DNA from: Tretioscincus oriximinensis
Taxonomy: Eukaryota; Chordata; Lepidosauria; Squamata; Gymnophthalmidae
Direction of reading: 5' to 3'
Assembly (NCBI GenBank): GCA_022410635.1
Contig: JAJVDF010000232.1
Location: forward strand, 186,515 to 250,514
DNA: 64,000 bases
The position numbers and the translations under genes were made by a program. Of the stretch, positions 1-12,300 are shown piece by piece. Below the pieces are notes generated by a model. The model was given only the letters and a program-made list of their open reading frames with translations, was not told the origin of the DNA and did not search any database. How positions within the stretch are numbered: the stretch's first letter is position 1; every line of letters starts with the position of its first letter.

Positions 1-75
1 CCCGAAGGTGTCCAGGGCGGCTTACAAAAATTAAAAAATTCGGGTTGCCATGACCTTCACAAGATTAAAATCCTA
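1..75 (-). mobile_element. 3' tail of an L2-like LINE (edge of window)
   Basis: The sequence is the reverse complement of the 3' end of the L2-like element at 18128-19382 (cccgaaggtgtccagggcgg ... gccatgaccttcac) and matches 61870-61950 almost base for base. Only the 3' terminus is inside the window. Confidence 0.7.
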
Positions 76-262
76 AGGTCGGGCAGGTTGGTATGGGAGA
101 AGGCCTTACTTTAGTAGAGGTTTNATAAGGGATTTTGTTCAACTCCCTTGACCATTTTGGTTCTTTTTCTTGGTTAGCCACCGTTCCCTCAAGATATAAA
201 GCTGTTTTTCTCTGTGTCTGTCCCTAAGCATTTGTAAAACTCCCTTCTTTTTCATTTAACAG

Positions 263-362
263 AACTGTCCGTGGAGAGCTGCTGTACCCGTGGGTATGAG
301 TGGGCCAGTCAGAAGAAGCACTGTAGTTCTCTGCCGGTAAACCCCGATTCCAAAGAATGCAG
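263..362 (+). CDS. FBLN1: FBLN1 exon 2: first anaphylatoxin-like module
   Basis: The acceptor is a pyrimidine-rich tract ending AG at 261-262 and the donor GT is at 363. The exon enters in phase 1 and leaves in phase 2 (100 nt). It encodes [16 protein letters not shown] followed by a Lys-Lys-His-Cys stretch and ends at a Lys-Glu-Cys. The paired cysteines and spacing match the first anaphylatoxin-like (C3a-like) module of fibulin-1. The module closes with the Cys-Cys pair in the next exon. No initiator is present because the signal-peptide exon is upstream. Confidence 0.93.
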
Positions 363-3300
363 GTATTTTTCAAAATGATTTGTATTTGATCCGAATACTA
401 CCTTTACCTTCAAAGCATCTCGTACAGATGGGTCCCCCAGCCAGGGCTGTGGTTAGGCAAAATATAGGTACCGGTAGTATAGACCAGATTTTCTGAGGCC
501 CAAACTGGAGTAATTAATATTCATGCTAATTTGCATTTTCATTTTATTTATTTATTTATTTATTCTTATACCCCGCTGTACACCTAAAAGTCTCAGGGCG
601 GCCCACAGTGAAACAAATTAATTTAAATTCACGAATATGTNAATCACCCACCAACATNCATANCATTCCAAAATCCCCCCCGAGAAATCTGCGAAGCATG
701 TGAGAATTTTTTNAAGTGTGTGAGAATTTTTAAAGTGCATGAGAATTTTTTGAAGTGTGTGAGAAAATTGCATTTTTAAAANTTTTACTGAGGGGAGGGT
801 GCCTTCAGGAGCTGGCTCCGGTTGCCAGAGCCCCCTAGTGGTGGTGCAATTATTTTTTTAAAAATTAATTTTTTTTTTTAAGAGTATGAGAAAATTCCTC
901 AGCAAAACCCGGGGAAATGGCACCCCCCCGGGAGGGTGGAGTAGACATCCCAAAACTGGGTTTCTCCCCCCAAAAGGTGTCATCTGGTCAGCCTATGGTA
1001 GTACTAAGAAGATATTAATACTTTTTATTGTTTTTATTATTATAAAAGTAGCTGAGGGAAGAAGGAGAATTAAATAAATAAAGTAAATAAATAAATAAGT
1101 AAGTAAATTACATCCCATGGGCAAAATGCAGCCTAAATCCAGCCCTACCCCCAGCCACCTTCCTCAAAGCAGAAAAAATGTTTCCGTGGGCAGGANTAGG
1201 CACAGATTGGCTAAAGAAACATTCCTCCTCCCTGGGCTAGNTGCAGTGCAGGCAGGGGCATGTAGTGTGCAGGGCAGGGCCCCGAGCAGGCTGGGGAGAA
1301 GACAATGCCTGCTGCTTTGGACTACATTTCCCAGCAGGCCCCACCGGTGGCACAACAGCAGCTCTTTGTCATTCTCATATTTTGGACTGCTACTGCTACT
1401 TCTATCTTTGTGAACCTGCTGGGTNTCCAAGCTTTTATAATCACTACTTGTTATGTGAAAAAATGACACAGAAAAGCAGGCAGAAATACAACTAAAAACC
1501 ATAAAACCAGAAACAGGAATTCTGGAAGCTTCCTATAATATCTGGGAAGAGTATTTTTTTTAAAAAAAACCCACTCTATTTTTCCAGTGGGGAAATGAGG
1601 CTTTGTTTTTAAATGTGTAATTGTAGAGGTCATGGCATGGTTTCTTTTTAAGTATGGAAAGAATGTGTTTTGCAATCTTTCCTGTTATGACTTCATGAAT
1701 TTATGCATTTGTATTGGCATTAAAACCTGCCTCTTACACAAACTGGTTAGCAGAGAGGATTTGGTTTATTTAAAAGCTGCTTAAGAGGAATTAAAGGTGA
1801 AACAGAGACAGGAATGCGTCTGGGCTANCTAAGAACATAAGCTCAGGTGCAGTTGGTGGGCCAGTGTAGAATATGGGAGGCCCCACTTGGCTTATCNACA
1901 TGCCTGCCATAGTCTACACTAATATGTGNATGGCAAGTCCCTAATCCAAGAGTGGAGAGCAAGAGAGATGCATTAACGTAAGAACATAAGGGGAACCCTA
2001 CTGAATTGGGCCGGAGCCCACCTAGTCCTGCCTTCTGTGTCACCCAGAAGCCCACCAATTGCACCTGGGCANCCTGGAACAGAAGAAGGCAAAATCTTCA
2101 ACTGTTCTCAGTGCCCTGCAAATGATATTTCAGGAATCCTTCTTGTTTNTTCANCTTGAACGCAGCATCAAAACATCCATCCTAGTAGCTGTTTTTACCC
2201 TTCCACGAACTTGTCTAATCCTGTCTTAAAACTATGCAGGCTGCTAGCTACCACCACCTCTTCTGGAANCAAATGCCATAGGCCAATGTCACTCTGGGTG
2301 AAAAAATACTTTCCCTTGCCTGTCCTTAACTCATCTGCCCATCAGCTTCAAGGAAGGCCCCCTGGTTCTAGTGTTACGCAATAGAGAAAACAATTTTTCT
2401 GGGCTGAAGAGGCCCAGACGTTGCATCCAAATTTTATAAGGGAGGTGCTCCAGCCCCTTGTTCATTCTTGTTGCCCTTTTCTTCTGCTTGAGTCTGCCCA
2501 GGGGCAATTGATGGCCTCTGTGTGAGACAGAATGCTGGACTAGATGGGCTTTCAGCAGGGCTCCTCTTAAGCTCTCATATTCTAAGGGGCTAATTCCACT
2601 AGTTTGCTTAATAAAGGGGCTTTGGGGGAAAGTGACATAAGGCAAGCCCCGTAAGCTCCGGTGAGAGAGAAGGTGAGTGGATATCGGGCAGTGCCCAGCG
2701 TGCCAGCCATTGTGCCCTTCACTAACCTGAGATTCCTTCCCCTCAATCTTGCCCTGAATGTTTGCCTGCAGCATCGCCCAGGAGCAATGTTGTCTCAACC
2801 AGTTGGAGGAACTGTACTGCACAACGGGCATCGCCATTGCAAGCAAGCACGAGGACTGTGATGCGCATCAGGAGAACGCCACCTGCGAAGACAAACTCGT
2901 CAAGGTACACCTGGGGAGAACGGTCTTGCGCTTGCTCAACAAAACCTTGCCTTTCAGGGTGAAGGGTCACCACGGACTCCCTGACATGGGGTGACCAGAT
3001 GACCCTGTTTTTTTGAGGGGGNAACCNGGTTTTGGGGTGTCTATCCCAACTTCCCAAGGGGCCAGCTCTTGAAGGCACCCTCCCATCAGAAAAAAATTGC
3101 AAATTTCTCATGCACTTTGAAAAATTCTCATGCATTTTGACATTTTTTGCACGCTTTGTGTATTTCTTGGGTGGGGATTTCAGAGGGGTATGCATGTAGG
3201 TGGGTGATTTGCATATTCATGATCATGCAAATAAGCATGAATTACCCCAGTTTGGGCCTCAGAAAATCTGGTCAGTCTACCCTTTCAGATCTTGTTGCAG

Positions 3301-6300
3301 TCATTCTGCCCGTTGAGGAAATCTNCCGGTTCAATTCTGCCTTCCTCCACAAAGGCAGTGAGGGAAGCCAGATATCGTGCAGGGTTTTTTTTATGATCTC
3401 ATTTCCTGGGCTCGACAGGAACTGATGTCACTCTGACTGCCACTGGCCAGAAGTAAATTGTCGCTTCCGGTAAAATGGATGCCCCCAGGGTAAGGGGGGG
3501 GGCAGCCATTTGTTTCCTCATGTACTGCTGTACGAGATCTCAGATCTTGTGCAAGGGTGCATGATCTCACAGGCTGCAGGAGCTTCTCATGCAGCTACCA
3601 ACTCTGCACAAGGGTAGTCACAGTTCTCCAGAGCTCTGTCAGCCCCACCTACTTCAAAAGGTGTCTGTTGGGAAGAGAACGATGGAAGCCACTTTGGTTC
3701 CCCTTCGGCTTGAGAAAAGTGGAGTATAAAAACTGTCTCTTCTTATTACGGAAGTATTACAAAATTTTGATAAAAGCATCTGAAAGCGGGCAAGTTATAA
3801 ATGAGGCTTATAAATATGCTGCTTAAAATGCACTGTTGATTTTTTTATTTTTTGCAAATACAGATTTTAGTCTAAAATTACATTGGAGCCCTCTTGTGGT
3901 CAGCCTTAGGCCCTGTCCACATGGAACCTCCCCACAGTAAAAAATTTAAAAAATGCAAATTTTCCCGCACTTCAAAAAATTCTTGCATGCGTCGCAGATT
4001 TCTCGGGCGGGAATTTCACAGGGGTATGCATATTAGTGGGTGATTTGTGTATTCATGAACATGCAAATTATCATAAATATTAATTACCCCAGTTTGGACT
4101 TCAGAAAATCTGGTCAGTCCAGGAGGGAGGGCCCATGTTTATGCAGACAAATCCACCCCCAATTGGACAACCGTCTGTCCAATCAGGGGCCAGGATTTGA
4201 GCGCAGCAGTCGTCATAACAAGGGGCCCTTCCTGTGTAGTTTTCCCAATTAGGATTTCTTAGGTATGCGAAAGGTTTTCTCTGCTATAGAATCTTTCATA
4301 AATTCTGCCATCGTCTTTCTTATGTCTTTGTCCCGCACATCTTTTATTTAGTTTATTAATAATATACTTTCTTTTCTTCCCACTTCATCCCCAAAGTGTT
4401 TTGTGTGATGTCTGAGCACGTTCGGTTTCATTCATTGCCTGATCAGGAGACCACCCTAAATATGAATGAATGAATGAATAATTTATTANGGTCATNGACC
4501 AGCACTTAAGTAGCATTCAACTGAACATATAAAAGATAAATATCAATCTTTGTAAAATTGTAAATTTTAAAATTTTAAAAANACTTTTTCCTAATCTTCA
4601 TTGCCAGGAGACAGTACTTGGCCACCACAGCAGTGATTGAATGGTTTGTGTCCTCCACTAATATTTTCAGGTTCTGGTCGTCATTTCTTCCTGAAGAGGG
4701 AAGAATCATGGGGTGACATCCTAAATAAGATTTCCTAGCTGCCTTCCTGTAAGCAGAAAACAAGTTTCTGTGGGCATGACTGGGCACAGTATGGCTAAAG
4801 AGGCTTCCTCACTTCCATGCTAGCTGCAGTGCAAGCTGGGAGTTGTAGTCCATAGGGCAAGGCCCTATGAGGTTGGGCAGACGAGACTGCCCACTGCTCA
4901 GACTACACTTCCCAGCAAGCCCCGCCAAGAGCACAACAACAACAACAACTTTTTTTCACTTTTTTCATATTTGGGCCGCAGCTCCTGCTACTACCAGTTT
5001 CATGAAGCAGCTGGGCATCCAAACTTTTCTAATAAGCATATGACGTAGAAAAGCAGGCAGAAATGCAGCTGAGAACCATAAAATCAGAAATTCTTCTAGA
5101 AGGTGATAAATCAGAATCTTGGTTTGCATGTCATTCATTATATATTGCCTCTTTATAAATCTGTGGTGAGGCCACATTTGGAATACTGTGTTCAATTCTG
5201 GTCGCCACATCTCAAGAGGGATATTTTGGAACTGGAGAAGGTGCAGAANAGGGCAACAAAAATGATCAAGGGTCTGGAGCACCTCCCTTACGAAGCAAGG
5301 CTGCAACGTCTGGGCCTCTTCAGCCTNGAAAGGAGACGTTTGAGGGGTGATCTGATTGAAGTGTACAAAATCATGCATGGGATCGACAGGGTGAATAGAG
5401 AAAAAATGTTTTCTCTNTCACACAACACAAGGACCAGAGGGCNCTCCTTAAAACTGTTGGGTAGAAAAGTGAGAACAGACAAAGGAAAGTATTTTTTCAC
5501 CCAGAGGGTCATCGGCCTGTGNNATTNACTTCCTGAAGAGGTAGTGGTAGCTAACAGCTTGGATAGTTTCAAGACAGGACTAGACAGGTTTATGGACACT
5601 AANGGTATAAATGGNNNCTANGATAGNTGTCTGGANGTNGCCTCCGGGATGGAGCCACAGGCAGGACTCCTGAAATGCCATTTGCAGGGAGTCATGAACA
5701 GGAGCATATTTTGCTTTCCTCTGTTTGGACTGCCCAGGGGCATCTGGTGGGCCTCTGTGTGACACAGAATGCTGGACTCGATGGGCTGTGGCCTGATCCA
5801 GGATGGCTCTTCTTATGTTCTTATGTTCTTATATATTTCAATCCTCACTGGTGTTGTGCACATTTCNTTTTGACAGAAATGCTGTTACTGCTGTTTCATG
5901 GGAAAGGTGGCCCAGAGGCAAGGGACCAGCTGTGAGCAGAGCCTGCTGATGGGATACCAGTGTGGCTTGGTGTTCCGAGCATGTTGTGTGGAGGGTCAAG
6001 AGAACACTGAGACGTTAGATGCTCCCAACAAAGAACTGGGTAAGTTGGACCAGGAATTAGCTCTCCAGAGTACTTCGCAAAATTAGCAAATAACTTCTTT
6101 TTACTACTTTAATTGGTAGAAAGAGAATTGAAAATAGATCGGCAAGTATCATTTTGCCTCTTTAGAAATCTGTGTTGAGGCCANATTTGGAATTCTGTGT
6201 GCAATTCTGGCCACCACATNTTAGAAAAGATAGTTTGGAATTGGAGGTGGTGCCAAAAAAGGGCCACAAGAATTATCAATGGGCTGGAAAACAATCCCTT

Positions 6301-9300
6301 AGGAAATCAGGCTGCAACATCAGGGTCCCTTCAGCCTCGAAAGGTGGCACTTAGGAGGTGATCCGATCGAAGTGTATAAAATCATGCATGGAATGGATAA
6401 GGGCAATAGAGGAAAAATAAGTTTCTCTATCACCCAACCCTAGAACCCATGCTTGAAACTGATGGGCAGAAGAGTTAGAACAGATAAAGGAAAATATTTT
6501 TTCACCCAGAGGGTTAAGAGTTATTGGTCTGTGGAACTGACTTCTGAAAGAGGTGGTGGTAGGTAGGAGCTTGGATGCCTTTAGAACTGGGCAAGTTCAT
6601 GGAACACTGNTGCATCAGTAGCTACTAGGATCGATCCCTTGGTTCTGCCTCCAGGATGGAGCAGCAGACAGGATTCTTGAAGTGCCGTTTGCAGGAAGCT
6701 GAAAACAACTGAGGGTTTGGCTTCTTCTGTTTGAAATGCCCAGGTGCAGTCGGTGGGCCAGTGTGGNCTATTGCAGGTCTACTTGGCTCATCCACATGCC
6801 AAAAGCTCTTATTCCAAGAGTTGAGAACAGGTGAAGATTTTGCCTTCCATTTATTTATTTAGTTAGTTAGTTATTAGTTAGTTATACCCCACCCTATACC
6901 CAAAGATCTCAGGTATTAAAAAAATCTTGTGTGCCATGCTGTCAGAATAAAAGCTTGTTTCTTTCAAGCTGTGCTGGGAATTTTATCTTATCTTTTCTTA
7001 GATGCAGGATCCCAAGGAGAAGTTGACCATGAGGATCATTATCTTAACGACCGCTGCCGAGGTAAGCCCTTTGACCAGATTAAGGTAGACCGTCAGTATT
7101 TGTATTTGTGTCTTTGGTGCTGCTCTGACACATACTGTGACTCCATCCTCAGTCCTGAAGAACTTGATTAAACCAGGGATGTTTAGTCTGGTTCTTCAGN
7201 AATGAAGATGGATTCAAAGCATGCATTGAAACAGCTCCTCTGTGGCCTCATAAACTACAGCACAGCAGACCTTCCTGTATTCCACAGCTTCCTGATGTTT
7301 GACCAAACTGGTGTTCTTTGTTTCTACAATGCTCTCTACCTATTCTGCTCAAAACAATTAAGGGATAACACACACTGTTATGTTAAAGTGTTCCCTTAAT
7401 TGTTTTGAGCAGTATATATGAAATGATTTCTCCCTGATGAAATCTGGCTGCAACGTCTGGCCTCTTCAGACTTGAAAGATGCCGTTTAAGAGGTGAGCTG
7501 ATTGTATAAAATCATGCATGGGATTGATAATGTGAGTAGAGAAAAAATACTTTCTCTGACACAAAACACTAGGATCAGGGGGGCTTCCTTGAAAATGATA
7601 TGCAGTAGGGTTAGGACAGACAAGGGAAAATATTTTTTTTACCCAGAGGGTTATTGGGTCTGTAGAATTTACTTCCAGACGATGTGGTGGTAGCTAGCTG
7701 CCTGGATAGCTTTAAGTCAGGATTAGACTCGTTCACGGACGCCAAGGGTATCAGTAGGTACTAGGATGGATCTGTTGATCCGGCTTCCATGATGAAGCAG
7801 CAGGGAGGAGTCTTGAAGTACGGTTTGCAGGTAGTCAAGAACAGATGGTGGTTTTTTTGCCTTCTTTTACTTGAGACTGCCCAGATTCTATGACCTTCNA
7901 GAGACTACCAAGCAGTATATTTCCCGTGAGAGCACTGGAATGTTGATATTTTAGCTTATCACTGTATTCAGAGTTGTATGTGTGTGCTCATTTACTTGGT
8001 GGACCAGTGTATGTATCATTTGCATCCAGTGTAAAACAGGTGAGGGCTTTGCCTTCTTCCACTTGAGATGCCCAGGTGCAGTGGGTGGGCCTCTGTGTGA
8101 GACAGAAGGCTGGACTGGGTGTGCTGTGGCCCAATTCAGCAGGGTTCCCCTTAGGTTCTTAGGTTCTAAGCTCATCTGTTGATTCCACAGTGGGTTTTCC
8201 GGGAAAACTGATAATCTGGATAATGGGCTTTAAAACCCACAATCTGCCTGTTTATATATCAACCTGATAAGCTAAAATGAAATGCACCCTTCAAACGGAT
8301 TTTTGACCCTGTCTCAGTAGAGCCTATATCTTTACAAGCCCGAGAGGGACCCTAGTCACACATCTACATTTAAACCTTCTTTGATCCTGAGAATGAATTT
8401 AATCCATTTTCCCCTCCTGGTCTAAACCATGGAGCTATTTAGGCACAGGAGACCCAAGAAGAGACGTGGGGAGGATGTTATAATCAAACCCCGACAATAG
8501 TTGGTACCCAGAGAGAAGCCTTGATTCGGTGCCCCGACTACACAGTTCCACAAGGAGAGATTCAGAGACCAGATCTGGATTTTATACACTATTTATGTAA
8601 CATTTATTGTATCAGTAATAAACATACATAATGCATATGCAAATATACGTATATATATATTCTTATCAGAAATAAACATGCAATGAATACACACTATACA
8701 TCAAGAGGGATCCCCATACACACACCATTCATCCTATACTCACACACTCCTAAGCCGCTCCCGATTGTTGATCAGTCAATCATAGCAGAGATGGGTANCC
8801 GTGGCAGCGCTGTTCCGGAGTACAAGAGACTCAAAGTTCCAAGTCAACTTTTATAAGGTTTCTTGAAATGGGGTTNCGATGCTTGCTCTCATCCAACATC
8901 TGCACCATTTCAGCCATTCTTCTTTTGATGTGTCAAAGAAATATTCTTAACCGTCTGACCTGAGGCTTATCAGGAGAGTGTCCTTGGTAAGCAGAGTTCC
9001 TCATGAAAGTAACTCAGTTCTTGACAGAGGAATGTCCTTTGTTAAGCAAAGTCTCTTCAGTTCTCCGCTTTCTTGGGCCAAGGGATGAAAATCCTTGTTT
9101 CTGCTGCCAANAACGCCCATCATATCATGCTTTGCGCGGACTCCATCTTAAATCTCATTCATACACATGCTAAATATGAAAATCATTCACTCATTACAAG
9201 GATGAGGGAAAACACTTCCCGTTTGTCCCGTGTTTGATTTATCTTGTGAAGCTAAGAACGACGCTCACATCTTCTGCGGCAATGCGTGAGGCAGAAGCGC

Positions 9301-12300
9301 AGGATTGCCCTGAATCACCCGATTTAGTTCGTTTCCACTGGATAATCACCTTGGCACTGCTGCGTATTCTGCTTTGACTTTGTGTTGTGGTTTTCCAGAG
9401 CTGCTTATGAACAATGGGGGGGGGGCGGGGGGGGGCAGCTGTAAATGGTTGATTGAAGGGATATGCAAAGCACTTGAAAACACGGCGTTTTGACAGTTCC
9501 AAGCACAAGTTCAGAAGAAGGGTTTCTTCCAAGCACAGAACAAAACGTGGTTCGGTTTTGCTGGAACATTCTGTGCCCCAGAAGGAGCAGCACACGCTGC
9601 TGAAAGGGAAGAAAATAGCAATTCCTTGTGCACTAGGGGAAAAAGCCTGACTTTCATGCAACGAGGAGGCCTGGCTTACTCTTTCTGTAGGCGTGGATGT
9701 CGCAGTCGGTGAGGATTGGTCTCTCAACGAGAAGATCCGGTCCCAAAGCCCTGTGTTGGCGGGGAGAGGAGCGAGTGTCCTCTACTGGCCTTTAGCTCTA
9801 GCCAACTCAGCCATTTGAAAGAAATGTAGATTTGTAATCTGCATTTCAATTAGATAAATGAGTACCATCATTTACCCCCAAGATAGAATAAGATGTAAGC
9901 TTTCGGACGAAAATTAACCCTGTAAGCCTTTTTGTACACTGGGAGCAAGGTATAAGAGGCGGATTCTTCTCCTTCTCCTCCTCCTTTCTTTCCCTTCACA
10001 CTCTTCTTTCTCTCTTCCTGTGTTTCTCCCCTATTCCTATTGCTGTGCTGGGCCAGTTCCATGGCAACCACCGTTGGCTTGGCCCTGACTTTAGAATGTT
10101 GATGACATCACCCCAAGCCCTGGGATTCATCCAAATATTGTCCAATCATAGACCCCAGGAAATATATAGAGAGAGATTGACTCCAACAGCTGATATTGGT
10201 TACTGAAAGAGCAACTCCTGTTTTGGGGATTTCTAGGCCTTTGGTAAAGATAGGCCCTGTCCCCACTGAGCCTTCTTCTGGGTTATAGCTCAGTAGAAAA
10301 CTTGGCCATCCATGTGCCACTGTAGACTCTTAAATATAGCCCAGAATAAGCCTCAGTGGAGGTCAGGACCAGTGGGAAGTGGTCCCGATTTTAGAACAAA
10401 TCTCAGAAACTGTTCTACTAATATGTATTGATGGTTAATGCAAATAATAACAACGACAACGATAACGATAACAATAATAATAATAATTAATAATAATAAT
10501 AAAGACTTTTGAAATGGTTCATCATGGCTGCCCTTGTGATTTCAGGAGGAGGCCCCTGCACCCAGCAGTGTAGAGACACGGGGACGAATGTCCTTTGCTC
10601 TTGCTTTATGGGCTACCAACTTCAATCGGATGGCTTTACCTGTGAAGGTAAATAAACAAAGCTTGTTCTCTACCTTGGGCCTATAAGGTCTTGTGTTAGC
10701 AAAATAGTTCACTCCTTGCCTATTAGATAGTCCTTATGCCTGAAGAACAGAATTGAAACTTAAGAAAAACGGGTTTTGTACGGGACTGGAAACCAGAAAT
10801 AGGTGATGCCGTGGAGCGTAACACTGTGATCATAACCACTTCTCTGTGGTGACTCCCACTAGAGGCTGACCAGGTGCCTACAATGTCTAGCTTTTGTTGC
10901 CTTGTAAAAGCGAATGTCCTCTCCACTCTGTCCTTCCAGGGAGGGAGGGAGGGAATAGACTTTTTAAAATGCTTTATTAATGTGTATTTTTCTTTTTTAA
11001 TTTTCTTGATCTTGTTACCTGCCCTGGGACCAATAGTGAAGCGTGGGGTAACAGAGAGCCTTTGAACTTNTTGTTTGTAAACTTAAGGGAACAGGGCACG
11101 AATGGCTCAGTGGGCTAAGTGCCAGTCTTTCACCTGAGAGATGGGGTTTCAGGGCCCTGTATCGGACGTGGGGAGGCGTTCTACTAGCCTGCAGCTCTAT
11201 CCAACCCAGCTATTTGAAAACAAAAATTGCAAGAAATTGCAATAGACTGCGACTAGAAAAATGGGATCCACCACCTGGTGGGGAAGATNGAACGGAAGCC
11301 TTCAGGCAAAAAATAACCTTGTAAGCCTTCGGGCGAGGAAAGCAGGGTATAAAACCTAGTTCTAGTTCTTCTTCCTCTCGGATGCCTGTGTCTGGTGGGA
11401 TATGTAAACCAATTCAGTGGCGGCTGGCCACAGGGTTCGTGGGGTTCGGCGAACACTCAGATAAAAATCAATTATAAAATTGACAAAAGGAGTCGCCAAT
11501 CCTAGAAGCAATGGAAAGGCTGCCTAGGAGGGGCTACAGTCTCTCAGTCTCCATAGAGGTGCCATTTTGTATTGATATTCAACTTGCAGACTGAGAGACA
11601 CCAGAAAGTGCTTGCATGTGCGTCTTTCCAGCCACTTTCCTAACTTTGCAGAGGCTGGAGGAACCTGCGCCCCCCCAGCCCCAAACTGCACCAGCCGCTA
11701 GTGAACCAATTAGATTGTTGCAACACGACCATAATATAAAGTCTAACACCCTTGGCAGGAACTTTACCTGCAGGCAGCAGACTCAACGTGGTGGCAGGTC
11801 GGGGACCGGGCAGAGGCCAGGCCTACAGCCCCGGCCTTGTGCAACCCCACTTCCGCTTACTGGAGTCCTAATCGGTCTCCAGCAGCAATTTACAGTCCAA
11901 ACCTGGACTGTACGTGAACGATGTCACACAGTTCTGTCTCGGACTGCAAAATGTGTGATGCTAAAGAGGTGTGCAGTCATACACCTGGAAAGAGCAATTG
12001 TGAGCTCACTGCTGTCCCTTGAAGCTTAGGTGGGGGTGGTCAGGAGTGCCTCTTTTGGATGAGAGGTCATNGGCCTGTGGAATTTACTTCCTGAAGAGGT
12101 AGTGGTAGCTAACAGCTTGGATAGTTTCAAGACAGGACTAGACAGGTTTATGGACACTAAGGGTATAAATGGATACTAAGATAGTTGTCTGGATGTAGCC
12201 TCCGGGATGGAGCAACAGGCAGGACTCTTGAAATACCATTTGCAGGGAGTCACGAACAGGAGCAGCATATTTTGCTTTCCTCTGTTCGGACTGCCCAGGT

